A stretch of 64,000 bases of DNA from Diplolepis rosae (lineage: Eukaryota; Arthropoda; Insecta; Hymenoptera; Diplolepididae), in contig JAPYXD010000171.1 in NCBI GenBank assembly GCA_030998225.1, forward strand, positions 2,294,001 to 2,358,000, read 5' to 3'. The translations under genes and the position numbers were made by a program. Below are positions 35,110-46,659 of this stretch, one piece after another. The notes below the pieces were generated by a model. That model was not told the DNA's origin, did no database searches, and was given only the letters and a program-made list of their open reading frames with translations. The stretch's first letter is position 1. Every line of letters starts with the position of its first letter.

Positions 35110-37205
35110 GGGATGACCTATGCCCTTCTGTTTTTGTTTTTTTTTTTTTTTGGGTGAGGAGGAAAAATGGCAAAATCTTTTATAGACGTTGTACAGGACT
35201 CTCCTAGGACGGGTCTAGGCATACCTGTTAAAACCAAAAAACTCCCTCTCTCGAACCAATACACCACCCGCGGAACCGCCTTTCGGCTTTTAACTTCACG
35301 GGTGGTTGGTTCCATTAAAGTCGCGTACGACTCTTCCGTCATCCGTTCGCTCGGAACTTCCATCCGCGGCCACACGTCCACTAGGGTAACCGACTAGCCG
35401 CGCCACCCAGGGGAGAAACAAACAGATTCCTCCCCCGAACGACGCGGACAGTCAAGTCTACCCGAGACGCAGGACCGCGGGTGCAGGCCCCAATGCGTAA
35501 AGGGCCTGCAGGAACCGTCGAGTGCTGGTCTGCCCAATGCCAAGCACAGGGCAGACACAACCTCTTCTTTTTCAACGGTCTCGTCGAGGTCCCTAATTTT
35601 GATGGACCTCGTCGAGACCAGGGCTCAAATTTGCGCCCTTTCCCCGACCGCCAGGTCGAGCTCCTTTCGGAAGGCCGAAACGTCTTCCCCTTTTTTGAGG
35701 ACCAGAAGGACTTCTTCTTTCCTGGTCCTCCGGATAGACAGGACCTCAAGTCCTGCCTTCCGGGGGTCGACTTTCGCCTTCATTTCCTTCAAGATGTCTG
35801 CGTAGGACTGGCCGTCCTTCACCGACACCTTGATGGCGTCGTCCGACATGGCGGGCGTAGAGCGCTTCGACTTAGGAGTGCGGGTCTCTTTTGCCCAATC
35901 ACCTTATTTTTTGGGGTTTCTCCCAGAGACGCCGAACGTGGTCTCTGAAAGATCATCAGTTTCCTCATAGCGGGGTGAGATTCAATTTTCTTCTGAATTT
36001 TCACCCCGCTCTCCAGGAGGTGCTTGTGGGTGTTGAGCATACCGCTCAACACCTCAGTTGCCTCGTTCACCGATCCTTTAACGAAGCCAGGGTTATTCCT
36101 CAGCATACCCTGTTGGATAACGCTGAGGGCCCTGGCTAACTATTCCATTTTGTCATTTTGCTCCTTCAGGAGCTGAAGGACGTTTTGCCATCCCTCATCC
36201 CCTGGAGGAGTCTGCGAGTGCGCATCTGGCGCTTTCACCTCTTCATTTCCTTCATTTTTTTAGAATTCATATCTAATACCGTCGTGTCTTAAGACGGTTC
36301 GCCCATCATGGGTGCCCTACCGCAGTAGGGCTACTATCCCCGCCTGTATAGATCCCTAGTTATGTGCGCCGAAACCGAGAAGCGGCTTATCGGATGGTCG
36401 ATCCTATCAACACATTTAACGGTGTGCGATTTATCCTACGCAGCGTCGGATATAAGAAAATACTGACCAGGTAATCCTTCATTCCTGCGCCTGGACGTCC
36501 ATGATTTCAACCCCGACATTGGCTCCAGACAGTAGGATCGTGAGCGGTTTTTCCAGATTAACATGTGGTTTCACGGGATCTTTGCCCTTCGCGGTCGAAC
36601 AGCGGAGGGACGTATGGTTACCCATATTACTTCCACAGAGGTGAGGTACTGACATCGCGTCCTACCCTGTACGAGAGGTTACTACTCCTCCCTTAGCTAG
36701 TCTATCGGGAATATCCACCAGGCGCCGGCCGCAGCCCCATTCACTCAGCATCCCATTCATTCTGGTGCGTGTGGGCGTCGGTGTCGTGCATGTGATTGTG
36801 GTGTGCCGCAGGAGCGCACGCGGGAAGTTCAGCGTCTTCGCCGCATACGCATTTGGGGCGATACCCCGATTAAGGGGCCCCCCGCATTCACTCGGTCTTT
36901 GTTCATTCGGCATCAAAGACCTGTTCAAGGTCCCCTGATGCTTTCGCTGCACACCGCGTCCTCACGCGCTTGAAAGTCGCAGATCAACCGTCGTGGCACG
37001 TGCGCCCGGCAGGCCCATTACTAGGGAAAAGCCTGTCTATGAGGCTCGCTTGGCGGCCATCCTGACGGCGATAGCCCTACTGCTGGCAGTGTCCTTGCGG
37101 CTACTACCGTTCGTGGGCTGCAGGACGCGTCTGCTCCGTGCTTGGACTCATGCATTCATCTCGGCGAGACCCTGCCCGCCCGCAAAACGCTCTCTCGGTT
37201 GTTAG
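35110..37205 (-). mobile_element. R1-like element copy 2, inverted and internally deleted
   Basis: Read on the minus strand: the 5' UTR (37205-36290) is followed by ORF1 remnants (36270-35520), then a jump at about 35490-35505 directly into the 3' UTR. Compared with copy 1, about 3.4 kb (from ~29750 to ~33150, including all of the RT) is missing. It ends with a poly-A, seen as the T run at ~35135-35150. One ORF1 segment, SYADILKEMKAKVDPRKAGL with KKGEDVSAFRKEL, is intact where copy 1 has a stop. GC content is high like copy 1. Confidence 0.82.
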
Positions 37206-37229
37206 GTGTGTTGTGTTCAGTGTGTGTTT

Positions 37230-37382
37230 GTAAAGGGTTTATCATAGCGCCTCCTTTGAAAATCCGATTTTCGGTACCTGTAGAGCGGGTTGAAACAACG
37301 ATTTTCAACCCTAGGGTTGAAAGTCGCTGTTTCAATTCGCTCCACAGTTACAGCCAATCAGATTCTCAAAAGAGTTGCTATG
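37230..37382. mobile_element. MITE with TCATAGC ends (copy 1)
   Basis: The left end TCATAGCGCCTCCTTTGAAA pairs with the right end TTTTGAGAATCTGATT complement (…AAAAGAGTTGCTATGA). The inner arm GAGCGGGTTGAAAC pairs with TTTCAATTCGCTC. The second copy is at 46403-46516, with a further end at about 46587-46620. Confidence 0.7.
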
Positions 37383-37384
37383 AA

Positions 37385-37517
37385 AAATAGTATACATTAC
37401 TCGAAACAAAACACAGCGATTGCATGAGGGTGAAGTTTGCTGCCCGAGCGAAGCGAGGGCTGCAATCACACGAGTTGTATTCGCTGTGTTTTGACCCTTG
37501 TAATGTAATATACTATT
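37385..37517. mobile_element. Hairpin MITE capped by GCGAAGC (copy 2)
   Basis: The arms AATAGTATACATTAC and GTAATGTAATATACTATT are inverted, as are AAACACAGCG and CGCTGTGTTT. The apex is CCCGAGCGAAGCGAGGG (37444-37460). It has the same architecture as 18653-18795; a truncated relative is at 46520-46580. Confidence 0.65.
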
Positions 37518-38653
37518 CCAATAGGGACATAACAATTTCTTATCTTTGTGAGAACGCACCCTTAAACTTTTTTAATGAACTGTCAATGTCAAATAGTTAG
37601 TTAAAGTCAACATTTTCATCATGGTAAAGTTCACGAACCAGCAACGTTTAGAAATTATTAAAAATTACTACCGAAATTCTGAGTCCGTGGTCGCAACTTT
37701 AAGAGCGCTTACTCCAATTTTCGGCCGTAATAAACATCCCACCCGACAGGCTGTGCGTGCTATAGTGGATAAATTCGAGACCAAATTTACACTTTCGGAC
37801 GTCCCGCTGCCAAAAAGACGTCGTATTGCTCGAAGCGAAGAAATAATCGCAGCCATAAGTGCATCGATTCAAAATTAGCCAAATCAGTCGATTCCACGTC
37901 GTTCTCAAGAATTGGGCATCGCTCAAACGACACTGTGGCGTATTATGCGAAAAGATCAGCCTACATGCTTTCAAGATTAAATTTACTCAAGAACTAAAGC
38001 CACTTGATCATTTGAAACGCCGAAACTTCTCCAATTGGGCTCTGGCAAAGCTTGAAGGAAATAAAGAATATCATCGAAAAATCATCTTCAGCGATAAAGC
38101 TCATTTCTGGCTCAATGGCTTTGTTTATGAGCAAAATATGCGTTATAGGTCAGCAACAAACCCACACGTGCTTCTTGAGACACCGTTGCATCCGCAGAAA
38201 GTGACTGTTTGGAGCGGTTTTCATGCTGGATGTGTGATTGGGCTGTATTGTTTCGTGGATGAAAACGACCGTCATGTTACCGTCAATGGAGAGCGCTATC
38301 GTGCTATGTTGGAAAATTATTTGTGGCCAGAATCGGATGAACTTGACATCAGCGATATGTGGTTCCAACAAGACGATGCCACTAGCCACACAGCACGCGT
38401 CACAATCGATTTAATGAAAGGCAAATTCGGTAAACATGTTATCTCGAGAAATGGTCCGGTCGAATGGCCACCTCGTTCATGCGATCTAACGCCATTGGAT
38501 TACTTTTTATGGGGCCATATCAAGTTACTGGTCTATGCCAACAAGCCAGCAACTTTAGACGACCCCAGAGCAGTGATCCCAGAACGTGGTAGCTGGCGGC
38601 ACCCACGATAGTCCCCACCAGCTCATAGATAAAATTGGTATACCCTATTGGAA
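37513..38653 (+). mobile_element. Tc1/mariner-superfamily element
   Basis: Bounded by TTCCAATAGGG (37513) and its complement CCCTATTGGAA (38643-38653), and it contains one broken transposase. The TA duplication is not clear at either end, so the boundaries are provisional. The neighbouring 3' MITE arm starts at once. Confidence 0.55.
37621..38608 (+). pseudogene. Mariner-type transposase (DDxD), broken
   Basis: It starts ATGGTAAAGTTCACG. The N-terminal ~80 residues form the helix-turn-helix region (FTNQQRLEIIKNYYRNSES; DUF4817-like). An in-frame TAG at 37876-37878 interrupts it, and a frameshift near 37960 follows. The catalytic domain then shows IIFSDKAHFWLNG (first Asp), WFQQDDATSHTA (second Asp) and CDLTPLDYFLWG (third Asp), with about 36 residues between the last two. 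The C-terminus is lost in a frameshift after LDDPRA (~38570). It would cut and paste DNA at TA sites; this copy cannot be active. Confidence 0.82.
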
Positions 38654-38659
38654 AACCCT

Positions 38660-38703
38660 TTAGAATGTTACAGAAACGTTTCTAATATCGTGTGCCCATT
38701 GGG
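38660..38703. mobile_element. Truncated CCCAATGGGC MITE arm
   Basis: TTAGAATGTTACAGAAACG to GTGCCCATTGGG matches one arm of 17105-17287. Confidence 0.65.
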
Positions 38704-38925
38704 AGATCCAACAAATTAACTTTCTTAGAAAGTACTATGTACTCTGTACACGGACGTCTCGCATAAATTTCAGGACATCCGAAAAACAACAAAATTCCGT
38801 GCATTAGACGTCTCACAGATGTACTAAGAACGTCTTTTTGCCGTTTCTGTAACATGGACTTCAATGTTCGCGGACGTTGTTACACGTTTTAAAGACGTTC
38901 TGAAGATGATTTGGTGCCTATTGGG
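38704..38925. mobile_element. ACGTTC-rich MITE-like sequence breaking the transposase gene
   Basis: Rich in ACGTCT, ACGTTC and GGACGT words and ending GTGCCTATTGGG, a degenerate version of the MITE terminus. The transposase reading frame stops exactly at 38926, inside the FEDGN motif region. Confidence 0.5.
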
Positions 38926-41900
38926 AATTGTCGGTTACCATCTTCAAAACCATTAACAGAGTGAGAAGTGAGTGGACCCCAATTATACACACTTCTAGCC
39001 AGATGCAGCAGAAGATGGACATTAAACGTCATTGCTGTTGCTGAATACAGTTTTTCTGTACCAGCCACAAACATGTGCAGTAACTCATCGGCCTTGTCAA
39101 CTTCAGCTAGTGTAATTTCCGATTTGAGAAGAATATATATAGCTTCTACTAGAAGGAGCCGATGCAATATTTTTTTTTTATCTAAGAACAACATAATTAT
39201 TGGTAGACTATAATAGAGAATGCAATTTTCCCATTCGTTAGCTTTCCAGAATTCTTTATCCTTTGGAAAGCGAGTGAGGCGACCGATTTGGCAAGGAGCT
39301 TTAATTTTAAGCATAATAAAATTTATGAAATCTATTTCCTGTTTAGAAATTAAACTTGCAACTTCGTTCTTAAATCCAAACCAAACATTCGCGAACTGTT
39401 TACCAATTCCACTCAGCTTATGTAAATGCTCAGGAACAAATTCGTCAATGATGTCAAATTCATCCATATTTATTAACTGTGACGGGTTTTTTACTCCGAA
39501 ACAAGGTTCAGATGGAATTCCCTTCATCATATGTTGAATCATCAGTTTCGCGGTTCGTCTGGAAACGTGTGTATCTTCTAAAGGATATTTGTGACTGCCG
39601 GAGTTAACTTTATTTTTATTGGGCACCCACTTTTCAGGATATAAGCACCAATTGCAACCAAATTTGTCATTGAATTGTATGATGCCTTGCATTGGTGCTC
39701 TTGCAACGGAGTCCACAGTGCAAACCAGCGGATACACTTTCAGAGTAACTTTTTCACCGTTCAGATTGCATTCAACTCCTTCCTTCGATAGTCTATTCAT
39801 GTTTCTAACGAAAGGATCGAGAAAGACGTTCATGCCAGTTTTGTTTTTTCCAAACCACAATCCGACAACAATTAGCTCAGTGGTTCTTACGTGAAATGGC
39901 AATTGGTGGATTTCTAAGAAAATTAGCCAAATAGAATAACTGGAGCTTTCATACAGAGGTGCACCGTCTGTGTTAAAAGATACCGTTAAATATTGATGCC
40001 TATCTGATGAATCTAATCTGTCTAAAAACGCTTGATACAGTCGACCATCATAAATGTCTTGAAATACATTTTTATCATGAACTCTTTTTTTCGTAACATA
40101 ATTATAGTAATCGCTGTTAGACCCAACCAACTCAGAAATTTGCAAAGAAACATTAAAGAAGACTAAAAAATCCTGATATGATGAATTTTTAGTATCAATG
40201 TCTATGCTGCACAAATTGCAATGTATGGAATTGCTCGATTGCTCAAGTGTTCCAAGATAGAGAGCACAGTCTGGACAAATGCTATGAAATATGGCGTTAC
40301 TTGACGTATTGAATAAAGTGTCAATTAAGTAACTAGATTGCGGTAAAATCGGATACGCAAATAGAGTATTTATTAATTGTAAGAGACTAGTAATAGCCGT
40401 TCGAGAAAGACAAAACGTTATTGTAAACTTTAGGATCATTATTGGAATCCACCCTTACTTTTATTGACTGAAGCGCTTATAACCTTGTGGAATTCTTCAC
40501 TTTCGATGAGCATATGCAATTTATTGAAGGGCGTATTGTGTTGATAAGTTCCGTTCAGGTCGAAGAAGGAATCGAAGAAGGTTTCATTGAAATCATCTTG
40601 ACTGCTGGCAATAGTTTCCAATTCTTCAAGATGGACGTTATTTGCCTTGAACATTTACAGACGGTTGTAATTGTACAATTATACAACAAGCAGAAAAAAT
40701 GTATTAACAATTAATTTGTTATAATTTCGTTTTAATAAATTAATTTTCACTTCCAGGAACTTTCGACTGGCACATTCCCACCTTTCAGCAGAATATTTCT
40801 GGAAAGCTCTACGAATTACTATCTTGGGAGTTAAATTTTAACAATTTATTTAATTATATATTATATTTATCGTTATAATAGTGTACACCAGATTTAAAGA
40901 TTTCAAAACATTTTTCGTGTTTTTTAAGGGATTTTAAGATAATTCTGTAGTCTAAAAAAATCAAAACATTTCAAAGCAATTGTAGACGTTTTAACAGAGT
41001 TTTAGACTTTTTAAAAAGATTTCTAGAAATTGTAGGAGTTTCAGAAATATTCCAAACAATTTCATAAGTGTTCAAGGGATTTAAAGATATTTGCCTGAAA
41101 TTGACTCTTATTGAAGACCGACAAATTGGATTTGTAATACCTTTACTAGTTTTCATAACCAAATAGTTAAAAGAAATTCAATTTCAAGATAAAAAATAAG
41201 TACAAAAGAAAGAAAAAAGTGTGTTATTACCGCATGATGATAATCGATGAACTTAACATTAAAATGTTCCTTGGGACAGTCTAGATCTTCATCTATTGAA
41301 TGAAGAAGGGTTTCCGTGATTGCAGGCAGTGTTCGCAGAACGTGGACGTAAACGGCCCCCACCATGGACCCTACCAGATCATGGCTTCTTCCTCGCTCCA
41401 CCGCCATAGGTTGGTTGAATGAGGAAGACACAATGAGATCGAAGCATCTATGGTGGCGGCCGTTTACGTCCACGTTCTGCGAACACTGATTGCAGGTGTG
41501 ATTTGGCCAGATATGGAACATTCTGGGCGCTCTTTTTTTGGGCTCAAAGTTGAAGCCACGTTCCTTTTCCTGCGATAATTCAATATGACCTAAAATAATA
41601 CAATAATACTTAATGTCAGTACTTATAAGGTTAATCATTCAATTTATTTCGGATGTCGAATGGAAGAAGGGTAAGGAAAAATATAATCTGAAGTTACTCA
41701 CTTCACCTACATCCATTGCTGTAATATTGTTTGAGAGTCCAGAAGGCCTTAAATAATTTAAAATTGAAAGTGAAACATCTTGAGGATTGTGAGATTCCCG
41801 GTTGGATAGAACATCATCATGCTGTTTCAAATGCGAGACTTGTTAACGATTTTCGCCTAATATAATATTGTACATGAAAGGACAAAAAATGAAAATTAAA

Positions 41901-42050
41901 TATTTATTAACAGCTAACCTTAAATTTGACTGCATTTCCTGTGGCAGCACGTTCTTCTCTTTGCAACCTACAGCGTGTACTTTTCGGAATATCCTTTTTA
42001 CCCTCAAAGAGATATTCCTTGTAACGCGAAGAGAACACTTCCCTTTCCAT
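38926..42050 (-). pseudogene. CACTA/EnSpm (Tnp2-like) transposase, N-terminal and catalytic part
   Basis: Exon 1 (42050-41919) starts with ATG and encodes 44 residues including IPKSTRCRLQREERAA. Exon 2 (about 41821-41702) is phase 0 and ends at a GTGAGT donor. A third exon near 41580-41240 is split by a 162 bp hAT-type MITE. The main body (40654-38926; long frame from 40439) shows a Cys-rich segment (CPDCALYLGT...HCNLC), SFNTDGAPLYESSSYSIW, VVGLWFGKNKTGMNVFLDPF, VARAPMQGI...FGCNWCLYP, DEFVPEHLHKLSGIGKQ and a final SVNGFEDGN. These are hallmarks of animal Tnp2-like transposases. The frame breaks at ~40440 and ends at a MITE; the C-terminal remainder matches 1924-1431 on the same strand. Confidence 0.75.
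41327..41488. mobile_element. hAT-type MITE, 162 bp, in a transposase exon
   Basis: TIRs run from CAGTGTTCGCAGAACGTGG to the complement CCACGTTCTGCGAACACTG, extending to ~32 bp with GACGTAAACGGCC. An exact 8 bp duplication, ATTGCAGG, flanks both ends (41319-41326 and 41489-41496). CAG-starting TIRs with an 8 bp duplication are typical of hAT. It is probably recent because the TIRs are perfect over at least 30 bp. Confidence 0.92.
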
Positions 42051-42632
42051 ATTGATTATTCAAGGATGGTATGAGAAATAAAGAAATTAAAAAAAAGTGT
42101 AAAAATAGTTATATTGCATAATATTACTAAACAAAAATGTACGGGACATTTGAAGGATGCAAGGAAAGTTATCTATTTTCACACTCACTTCAAATAAAAA
42201 AGATGCTTCTTTCGTCGTCTGTTACTGCCTGCTCTCGCCCACAACTTTTCCTCGCTGCCAACGGCTTTTTTCAGGTAGGGTATCGATTTCCCAAAATCGA
42301 ATTTCTACAAAATACTTTTGGTAGGGGATCGATAGCCAGAACTCGAATTAAACAGAAAAAAATTTTGTCAGAAGAACGCTAATTTCAGAGCGTACTAATG
42401 TCAGCATGCAATGTAGGATGACAAGAGTGGTGTATGATTTCAAAAAAGCGTGAAAGTTGGTAAGGTAGGCAGGTTTTTAGAAAATAAAGAAACAGATGGT
42501 ACGATGAATATATTTCTTATGAGGATACTAAAGTCAGCTAAAGTATTCTGCGAAAATATTATTTTGAATGCGAAGAAGTATTAGTGATGATTTTTCAAAG
42601 AGCTCGTCATTGTAAGAAGTAAACCAGGTGAT

Positions 42633-45600
42633 CTAAGTGCTTAAAATACACCTTCCTCAGGGAAGTTAAGCTGAGAACAGATATTTAAGATACCTGGTTT
42701 ATATTTTAGAGATCCCGTCATTTTAAAAATTATATTTAGTAGCCCAGGTGCTTGAAAAACATCTTCCTCAGGGAACTTAAGCTGAGAACTGAAAATTAAG
42801 ATACCTTGTTCATATTTTAGAGATCCCGTCATTTTGAAAATTATATCTAGTAGTCCAGGTGCTTAAAAAGCATCTTCCTCAGGGAACTTAAGCTGAGAAG
42901 TGAAATTTAAGATACCTCGTTTATGTTTTAGAGATCCCGTCATTTTGAAAATTATATCTAGTATTCCAAGTGCCTAAAATACATCTTCTTCAGGGAACTT
43001 AAGCTGAGAATTGAAAATTCAGATACCTAGTTCATATTTTAGAGATCCCGTCATTTTGAAAATTATATTTAGTAGTCCAGGTGCTTAAAAAACATCTTCC
43101 TTAGGGAACTTAAGCTGAGAACTGAAAATTAAGATACCTAGTTCATATTTTAGAGATCTCGTCATTTTAAAAATTATATTTAGTAGCCCAGGTGCTTGAA
43201 AAACATCTTCCTCAGGGAACTTAAGCTGAGAACTGAAAATTAAGATACCTACCCAGGAAAAAAAACCCGATAGAACGCGCGTCTCTTTGAATTGTGTATC
43301 TGTCATTTGCATATTCAGGAAATAAAAATTCAATCGGATGGTGACACTTGGAATCTGCCATTTGTGCGCAATGTTTTAAATCTGCCATTCGACATTGGTT
43401 AAATCGTTAAGTGAATAGGGTTGAATAAGACTGATTAACCTCAAATAACTTCTAATGGCAATGTACGATTCATTGATGTTCGGATGAATCGGTTGAAATT
43501 CCAAATGAAATGGAAGTCTTAAAAGGTCACTCTGAATAAGAGAAATACAATAAAAACAGAATACGAATTGTATTGTAAACGATTGTTCACTTTAAATACA
43601 TTATTTTCTATCAGAAATATTGGTTTTCAATCTGTTAATGCTGAAATTCCAGTGACAGATACGCAATTCAGAACACCTCAAAGCCCATTCAAATTTAACG
43701 CAAGTGAATGGTTTTTTGTATCCTGGGTAGTTCATATTTTAGAGATCCCGTCATTTTGAAAATTATATTTAGTAGTCCAGGTGCTTAAAAAACATCTTCC
43801 TCAGGGAACTTAAGCTGAGAACTGAAAATTAAGATACCTAGTTGATATTTTAGAGATCCCGTCATTTTAAAAATTATATTTAGTAGCCCAGGTGCTTGAA
43901 AAACATCTTCCTTAGGGAACTTAAGCTGAGAACTGAAAATTAAGATACCTAGTTCATATTTTAGAGATCTCGTCATTTTCAAAAATTATATCTAGTAGTC
44001 CAGGTGCTTAAAAAACATCTTCCTCAGGGAACTTAAGTTGAGAACTGGAATTTAAGATATCCGAATGGTATTACAGTGGTCCAGTCATTCTAAAAATTAT
44101 ATCTGGTAGTCCAAGTGCCTAAAATACATCTTCCTCAGGGAACTTAAGCTGAGAACTGAAAATTAAGATACCTAGTTGATATTTTAGAGATCCCGTTATT
44201 TTGAAAATTATATTTAGTGGTCCAGGTGCTTGAAAAACATTTTCCCCAGGGAACTTAAGCTGAGAACAGAAATTAAGGATACCTGGATTATATTTTAGAG
44301 ATCCCGTCATTTTGAAAATTATATCTAGTGGTCCAGGTGTTTAAAGATCATCTTCCTCAGGGGACTTAAGTTGAGAACTGAAAATTCAGATACCTTGTTC
44401 ATATTTTAGAGATCCCGTCATTTTGAAAATTATATCTAGTAGTCCAGGTGCTTAAAAAGCATCTTCCTCAGGGAACTTAAGCTGAGAAGTGAAATTTAAG
44501 ATACCTCGTTTATGTTTTAGAGATCCCGTCATTTTGAAAATTATATCTAGTATTCCAAGTGCCTAAAATACATCTTCTTCAGGGAACTTAAGCTGAGAAT
44601 TGAAAATTCAGATACCTAGTTCATATTTTAGAGATCCCGTCATTTTAAAAATTATATTTAGTAGCCCAGGTGCTTGAAAAACATCTTCCTTAGGGAACTT
44701 AAGCTGAGAACTGAAAATTAAGATACCTAGTTCATATTTTAGAGATCTCGTCATTTTCAAAAATTATATCTAGTAGTCCAGGTGCTTAAAAAACATCTTC
44801 CTCAGGGAACTTAAGTTGAGAACTGGAATTTAAGATATCCGAATGGTATTTCAGTGGTCCAGTCATTCTAAAAATTATATCTGGTAGTCCAAGTGCCTAA
44901 AATACATCTTCCTCAGGGAACTTAAGCTGAGAACTGAAAATTAAGATACCTAGTTGATATTTTAGAGATCCCGTTATTTTGAAAATTATATTTAGTGGTC
45001 CAGGTGCTTGAAAAACATTTTCCCCAGGGAACTTAAGCTGAGAACAGAAATTAAGGATACCTGGATTATATTTTAGAGATCCCGTCATTTTGAAAATTAT
45101 ATCTAGTGGTCCAGGTGTTTAAAGATCATCTTCCTCAGGGGACTTAAGCTGAGAACTGAAAATTAAGATACCTAGTACATATTTTAGAGATTACGTCATT
45201 TTGAAAATTATATCTAGTAGTCCAGGTGCCTAAAATACATCTTCCTCAGGGAACTTAAGTTGAGAACTGAAAATTCAGATACCTTGTTCATATTTTAGAG
45301 ATCCCGTCATTTTGAAAATTATATCTAGTAGTCCAGGTGCTTAAAAAGCATCTTCCTCAGGGAACTTAAGCTGAGAAGTGAAATTTAAGATACCTCGTTT
45401 ATGTTTTAGAGATCCCGTCATTTTGAAAATTATATCTAGTATTCCAAGTGCCTAAAATACATCTTCTTCAGGGAACTTAAGCTGAGAATTGAAAATTCAG
45501 ATACCTAGTTCATATTTTAGAGATCCCGTCATTTTAAAAATTATATTTAGTAGCCCAGGTGCTTGAAAAACATCTTCCTTAGGGAACTTAAGCTGAGAAC

Positions 45601-46135
45601 TGAAAATTAAGATACCTAGTTCATATTTTAGAGATCTCGTCATTTTCAAAAATTATATCTGGTAGTCCAAGGGCCCAAAATACATCTTCCTCAGGGAACT
45701 GAAGCTGAGAACTGAAAATTAAGATATCCGAATGGTATTTCAGTGGTCCAGTCATTCTAAAAATTATATCTAGTAGTCCAGGTTTTTAAATACAACTAGA
45801 TATAATTTTCAAAATGACAGTATCTCTAAAATATAAACTAGGATCTTAATTTTCAGTTCCCACCTTAAGTTCCCTGAAGAAGATATTTTTTTAAGCACCT
45901 GGACTACTAAATATTATTTCCAAAATGACGGGATCTCTAAAACATGTACTAGGTATCTTAATTTTCAGATCTCAGCTTAAGTTCCCTGAGGAAGATGGTG
46001 TTTAATCACCTGGACTACTAGATATAATTTTCAAAATGACGGGATCTCTAAAATATAATCCATGTATCCTAATTTTCAGTTCTCAGCTTAAATTCCCTGA
46101 GGAAGGTGTATTTTAAGCACTTAGATCGCCTGGTT
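42633..46135. repeat. 109-111 bp minisatellite array, with an inverted right edge
   Basis: About 29 units contain CATCTTCCTCAGGGAACTTA, AGATACCTAGTTCATATTTT and GAGATCCCGTCATTTT. A block of about 778 bp is duplicated almost exactly (44119 against 44897). At ~45790 the orientation flips and three units run the other way to 46135. Short frames in the array are repeat artefacts. A TA-flanked MITE interrupts it at 43252. Confidence 0.92.
43252..43727. mobile_element. 476 bp MITE in the minisatellite, TA target duplication
   Basis: The ends CCCAGGAAAA and the complement ATCCTGGG are short inverted repeats. TA flanks both sides (43250-43251 and 43728-43729), and removing the element restores the array unit GATACC-TA-GTTCAT. 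This is an exact empty-site match. It contains AATTGTGTATCTGTCA-type sequence also inverted near the other end. Confidence 0.8.
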
Positions 46136-46402
46136 TACTTCTTACAATGACGAGCTCTTTGAAAAATCATCACTAATACTTCTTCGCATTCAAAATAATA
46201 TTTTCTTAGAATACTTTAGCTGACTTTAGTAACCTCATAAGAAATATATTCATCGTACCATCTGTTTCTTTATTTTCTAAAAACCTGCCTACCTTACCGA
46301 CTTTCACGCTTTTTTGAAACCATACACCACTCTTGTCTTCCTGCATTGCATGCTGACATTAGTACGCTCTCAAATTAGCGTTCTGTTGACAATAGTATAT
46401 TT

Positions 46403-46516
46403 CATAGCGCCTCCTTTGAAAATCCGATTTTCGGTACCTGTAGAGCGGGTTGAAAGTCCCTGTTTCAACCCGCTCCACAGTTACAGCCAATCAGATTCTT
46501 AAAAGAGTTGCTATGA
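46403..46516. mobile_element. MITE with TCATAGC ends (copy 2)
   Basis: The same ends as 37230-37382, with a shorter centre (GAGCGGGTTGAAAG / GTTTCAACCCGCTC). It adjoins the minisatellite element and is followed by a truncated GCGAAGC-type hairpin arm and a further TCATAGC end at 46587-46620. Confidence 0.65.
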
Positions 46517-46659
46517 AAAATAGTATACATTACTCGAAACAAAACACAGCGAAAGCATTTCGTGTGATTGCAGCCCTCGTTTCACGTTTTTCATAGCAAC
46601 TCTTTTGAGAATCTGATTTTATGTGAAAAATGACTTTCGAAATTTTCATCAAATCTTTA

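Larger units (their letters stand above)
42372..46385. mobile_element. TIR element filled with minisatellite (~4.0 kb)
   Basis: The left end (AGAACGCTAATTTCAGAGCG) and right end (CGCTCTCAAATTAGCGTTCT) are inverted. The homology runs inward about 270 bp on each side (GCGTGAAAGTTGGTAAGG, GAAACAGATGGTACGATG, GAGCTCGTCATTG and complements). Between lies the tandem array 42633-45785, with about three units in inverted orientation on the right (45795-46135). No transposase is present. Target duplication is not clear. Confidence 0.78.

Noticed and set aside
42641..45088. Repeated 63-codon minus-strand frames
   Set aside because: They are translations of the 109-111 bp minisatellite.
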